Positions 60,932-64,000 of a stretch of DNA of 64,000 nt are shown here, one piece after another. The notes beneath the pieces are model-generated. The model made no database searches and was not told the origin of the DNA. It saw only the letters and a list, made by a program, of their open reading frames with translations. Made by a program: the position numbers and the translations under genes. The stretch's first letter is position 1. Every line of letters starts with the position of its first letter. Source of the stretch: an uncultured Methanobrevibacter sp. (GTDB lineage Archaea > Methanobacteriota > Methanobacteria > Methanobacteriales > Methanobacteriaceae); NCBI RefSeq assembly GCF_902764455.1, contig NZ_CACWVY010000013.1:1-64000 (forward strand). Direction: 5' to 3'.

Positions 60932-61695
60932 ATATTTAAACTTTTAAAGAGATTGTTAGCCCAAATAAGAGAATCCTCATTATTCGAGGTTAAAATTCTT
61001 GTCTGATCAAAATAACCATTATCCATGAAAAATCCCAAAATCATTACCTTATCTGTAATAATCAATAAGAATGAAGTCGATTCATCAAATGGCTTTAGAC
61101 ATTCAATGCCTGATTTTCTCTCAAAACTGTTTAAAAGTTTTTCAGGAACATATATTTCAACATCATTTCCGACAGAAATAATATTACTTAATATATCGAA
61201 ATAAGGTTCATAAAAAATAGGAATTACACATTTTACAAATTCCGCATCATATAAACAATTTTCAATAAAATGGAATGTTCTGTATGCATCAACACCACTA
61301 GATTCCATTAACGTGGCTGTTTGAAGTACATGGAATTCCAATATTGATTCATAAGGAACCATATCAACAATATGGCCCTGCAAAATATTAAAGAATTCAT
61401 TTAATAATAACAGAGTCTTGTCCATTTCCAAAACATTTCCTATGCGTACTCCAGCAGAGTTTGTTAAGAAATATTTATTATGTTCTCTGTAAACCCATCC
61501 TTTGATTTCTAAATCATGCATAGTGCTTGAAACAGAACTATAACTCAATCCTGTCACATCAGTCATTTCTTTCATGTTTCTAGGACGTTCATACAAAGTT
61601 GCCAATACTTTTAACCTTACAAATGAGTTTGCCGTGAATTTTACGTCTTCAAATATTGTATCGAGATGTTCTATACATTCTATATTATCTATCAT
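60919..61695 (-). CDS. Winged-helix regulator with FilR1/DUF1724-type domain
   Basis: The 258-residue protein has an N-terminal ArsR-like winged helix (about 15-80, NSFVRLKVLATLYERPRNMKEM and YSSVSSTMHDLEIKGWV). A C-terminal sensor-like domain follows (about 110-255, containing EIYVPEKLLNSFERKSG and LLIITDKVMILGFF), as in FilR1-type methanogen regulators. Its ligand is unknown. AGGTGG precedes the ATG. It is convergent with glyS and divergent from the tatD-like gene. Confidence 0.75.
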   Translation of the reverse strand: MIDNIECIEHLDTIFEDVKFTANSFVRLKVLATLYERPRNMKEMTDVTGLSYSSVSSTMHDLEIKGWVYREHNKYFLTNSAGVRIGNVLEMDKTLLLLNEFFNILQGHIVDMVPYESILEFHVLQTATLMESSGVDAYRTFHFIENCLYDAEFVKCVIPIFYEPYFDILSNIISVGNDVEIYVPEKLLNSFERKSGIECLKPFDESTSFLLIITDKVMILGFFMDNGYFDQTRILTSNNEDSLIWANNLFKSLNINEF

Positions 61696-61879
61696 TTTAC
61701 CACCTATGTAGTATTACTTATACAATTATTTTTATTACTAAAAAATATAAAACCTCCCCAAGTGAGCAAAATCATCAAATAGCACATGCAAAACACTTAA
61801 AAAAGATGAAGTTTTCAGATATTTTTTTAACTCGAATCCGACAAAAATAGAATCATAGAAAAATTACAAAAGTGATACA

Positions 61880-62635
61880 ATGATTGACACCCATATGCAT
61901 GCAGACTCCAGAAGCAGCGAAGATTTTGAAAAGATGTATTTATCAGGAATTGATCAGGCAATAACCTGCAGTTATTATCCATATAAAATTGATAATGAAA
62001 CAATACTCCTAAATCATCTAAACAGAATTCTAGAATATGACACAAAAAGGGCCGGAGAATATGGTCTTGACTTAAAGGTATCATTGGGAATACATCCGAC
62101 AAATTCAATAGAAAATCCTGAAATAATCTACGAAAATTTATATGAATGGATTGAAAACGACCAGATAGTTGCTATCGGGGAAATTGGTCTTGAAGATTTA
62201 ACAGAGTGTGAAATAGCAACTTTTAAAAAACAGCTTGACATTGCCGATGAAACAAATTCCAAAGTCATTATCCACACCCCCAGAAAAAATAAAAAGGATG
62301 TTTTGAATAAAATTCTGGAAATTATACCAAACCACATGGATGAAAAAAATGCGGTTGTTGACCACATTAATCCCAACGTCGTGGATGATGCAATAAACAC
62401 CGATTGCATGTTAGGTTTAACAGTACAACCTCAAAAGATGGACACAAAAGAGGCAATTGCTATTTTAGACGAATACGGATTTGATAAATTTTTATTGAAT
62501 AGTGATATCAGCAACAAACCTTCAGATCCCCTGTCTGTTCCAAAAACCATCAGACAACTAACAAAATTAGGTTATGCCAGTGAAGACATTGAAAAAGTAT
62601 CACATAAAAATGCTCAAAAATTCTTTAAAATTTAA
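61880..62635 (+). CDS. TatD family metal-dependent hydrolase
   Basis: The 251-residue amidohydrolase-fold protein carries the full TatD metal set: THMHAD near the start, AIGEIGLED, VIIHTPRK, VVDHIN and LNSDIS. TatD proteins are DNases or quality-control nucleases, but the archaeal members are uncharacterised. AAGTGAT precedes the ATG, and the membrane-anchored protein gene follows after 13 nt. Confidence 0.85.
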   Translation: MIDTHMHADSRSSEDFEKMYLSGIDQAITCSYYPYKIDNETILLNHLNRILEYDTKRAGEYGLDLKVSLGIHPTNSIENPEIIYENLYEWIENDQIVAIGEIGLEDLTECEIATFKKQLDIADETNSKVIIHTPRKNKKDVLNKILEIIPNHMDEKNAVVDHINPNVVDDAINTDCMLGLTVQPQKMDTKEAIAILDEYGFDKFLLNSDISNKPSDPLSVPKTIRQLTKLGYASEDIEKVSHKNAQKFFKI

Positions 62636-62648
62636 ATAGGCAGATAAT

Positions 62649-63278
62649 ATGGACAATAATAAGATAATAATCATATTACTTATTGTAATTATAGCCATAC
62701 TTGCAATAGGAATGGCAGTAATGTTTTCAGGAAATCTATTCAAAGAGGATTGTAAACTGAACATTAAATGTAATGAAAGTATGAAAAAAGGTGATGAAAT
62801 CATAGTTAGATTAGTAAATACCAACAAAACTGCGATTGCAAATAAAGATATTGTTTTAAATCTGGTTAATGGAAACAATACCAAAAAATATAATCTGACT
62901 ACAGATGAAAGCGGCAGAGCAACATTGAAACTAAGCAAATTGGATGAGGGGAACTACACTATCAACTGCAGCTTCAAAGGAGATAACAAATATAATCCAA
63001 CATCATCCAATAAAAAATTCTCATATAAAGAGGAGGCAAGTGCATCTGTTAGCTCTGTAGATCCGGTTGATGCAAACCGCCCAGTAAACAATCCTAAATA
63101 CAAAGGATATACTCCAAACCATGAAAGCGAAGTTCTAAATGATGGCTGGAATCCTAGACAGCATGAGGTATCACGCCAAAAAAATCCTGATGGAACAATA
63201 AGAATCCAATACGATGACAATTATTTCCGTATTTGCGATGAAAATGGATACGTAATCACATACGGTTACGGAGGATAG
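62649..63278 (+). CDS. Membrane-anchored protein with an Ig-like domain
   Basis: The 209-residue protein has a single N-terminal membrane helix (about 5-30) and an Ig-like/Big_1-type domain (about 36-125, IIVRLVNTNKTAIANKDIVLNL and TTDESGRATLKLS), the same fold as the C-terminal domains of the adhesins in this window. A polar C-terminal part (NPKYKGYTPN...) has a repeat-free, Asn/Tyr-rich sequence. It is probably displayed outside the cell. Function unknown. Confidence 0.65.
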   Translation: MDNNKIIIILLIVIIAILAIGMAVMFSGNLFKEDCKLNIKCNESMKKGDEIIVRLVNTNKTAIANKDIVLNLVNGNNTKKYNLTTDESGRATLKLSKLDEGNYTINCSFKGDNKYNPTSSNKKFSYKEEASASVSSVDPVDANRPVNNPKYKGYTPNHESEVLNDGWNPRQHEVSRQKNPDGTIRIQYDDNYFRICDENGYVITYGYGG

Positions 63279-63280
63279 TC

Positions 63281-64000
63281 ATGAGTTTAATTAAAAATAT
63301 CCCCATTCCAATTTGTGGATTAATTCTTGCACTATTATCACTTGGTAATCTGGCACAAGATATTCATCCTTATTTAAAATATGTTTTTGGAAGTGTTGGT
63401 GCGATATTTTTAATTTTAATTATTTTAAAAATAGTTTTTTATCCTCAAAGCATTAAAGAAGACTTTAAAAATCCGGTGATAGTGAGCAGTTCGGGCACTT
63501 TTTCTATGAGTTTAATGATTCTATCTACATATCTCATACAATTTAACTCAACTATCGCATATACTCTATGGATTATTGGAATAGCTTTGCACATTCTGCT
63601 AATGATTTTCTTTACCCATCGTTTTATTATCCATAATTTCAATATTTCAAATGTCTATCCTAGCTACTGGATAGTTTTTGTCGGAATCACCATGGGTGCA
63701 ATAACTTCAAACATTCATGATGTGACTGAAGTAGGATTTGTTTTTTTCACAATAGGTTTTATAGCCATGCTGATTACCCTACCGTTAGTAATCTATAGAT
63801 ATTTAAAGGAACCAACAGTTCCTGATGGAAATAAGCCTTTAATATGCATTTTTACCGCAGTGATTAGCATATTGATTGTAGGATACCTCAATTCAGCCCC
63901 GTCAATATCAAATGAATTCCTGTTAGTATTATATGTTATTGCATGTGCATTTTACATATTTGCACTTGCAAAATTCATCGAATACAGAAATCTTAATTTT
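63281..64000 (+). CDS. TDT-family transporter (SLAC1/TehA fold), truncated by the window end
   Basis: An open frame runs from the ATG at 63281 (GGAGG site) to the window edge, 240 codons without a stop. It encodes about eight membrane helices so far, with PIPICGLILALLSLGNLAQ near the start, as in tellurite-resistance/dicarboxylate (TDT) channels. The substrate is likely an anion. The C-terminus lies to the right of the window. It overlaps no other gene, though the previous stop is only 2 nt upstream. Confidence 0.75.
   Translation, partial: MSLIKNIPIPICGLILALLSLGNLAQDIHPYLKYVFGSVGAIFLILIILKIVFYPQSIKEDFKNPVIVSSSGTFSMSLMILSTYLIQFNSTIAYTLWIIGIALHILLMIFFTHRFIIHNFNISNVYPSYWIVFVGITMGAITSNIHDVTEVGFVFFTIGFIAMLITLPLVIYRYLKEPTVPDGNKPLICIFTAVISILIVGYLNSAPSISNEFLLVLYVIACAFYIFALAKFIEYRNLNF

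Overview
The window comes from a methanogenic archaeon of the order Methanobacteriales, most likely the genus Methanobrevibacter. The evidence is the very AT-rich DNA, the archaeal 16S rRNA 5' end at the left edge, the proteasome-activating nucleotidase, MBF1 and archaeal NAC, a pseudomurein precursor cluster (Mur ligase, MraY-like transferase, ATP-grasp CPS-like enzyme), the CoM-S-S-CoB fumarate reductase subunit, and large adhesin-like proteins with Asn/Gly-rich beta-helix repeats. Functional calls rest on motif recognition in the translated sequence; no database search was run.

Layout. 1-590: the first ~52 nt of 16S rRNA (minus strand), its leader, and a long hairpin. 590-5.2 kb: tRNA guanine-N2 methyltransferase, a PH-domain membrane protein, a C/D box guide RNA, PAN, MBF1, and a DUF356-like protein. 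5.2-13.7 kb (minus): two secreted or membrane proteins of unknown function, the pseudomurein genes, a hydrogenase maturation protease, a methyltransferase, NikR, and two unknown proteins. 13.8-20.6 kb: UPF0305, LOG-family and HEAT-repeat proteins, a LeuB/AksF-type dehydrogenase directly followed by an acyl-CoA ligase, argB, and a QueG-like Fe-S protein. 20.9-21.2 kb: a ~300-bp IS200/IS605 remnant that keeps both end hairpins and an omega-RNA-like 3' end but has no transposase or TnpB gene. 21.4-24.7 kb: small lineage-specific proteins (DUF998, SAP, STAS-like, zinc ribbon, Rpn-like).

24.7-29.3 kb: a TarJ/TarI-like pair (CDP-ribitol synthesis), two paralogous methyltransferases on either side of a CofE-domain ligase, and a 34-residue basic protein. 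29.3-34.5 kb: a minus-strand run of NAC, phosphoesterase, NYN/PIN nuclease, a membrane protein with a GGDDF palm domain, a small membrane protein and argJ. 34.6-43.4 kb: Fe-S aldo/keto reductase, Tag glycosylase, modABC with a palindromic operator, PPOX and CMD proteins, and a sodium:solute symporter with a tiny partner subunit. 43.6-48.2 kb: paaK, an ACT protein and iorBA, which together link aryl acids to aromatic amino acids.

48.5-55.1 kb: a broken adhesin-like gene with near-identical tandem units, a YhgE/Pip exporter-like protein behind a structured leader, and an intact adhesin-like gene. 55.4-64 kb: tfrB, a TrmH-family methyltransferase, a Cys-rich ferredoxin, dcd, glyS, a FilR1-type regulator, tatD, a membrane-anchored Ig-like protein, and a truncated TDT-family transporter.

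The most interesting items are the orphan omega-RNA element, the C/D box sRNA, the frame-breaking repeat junctions in the adhesin gene, the GGDDF-domain/nuclease operon, the TarIJ pair in an archaeon, and the leader hairpin that could hide a ribosome binding site at 51.7 kb.
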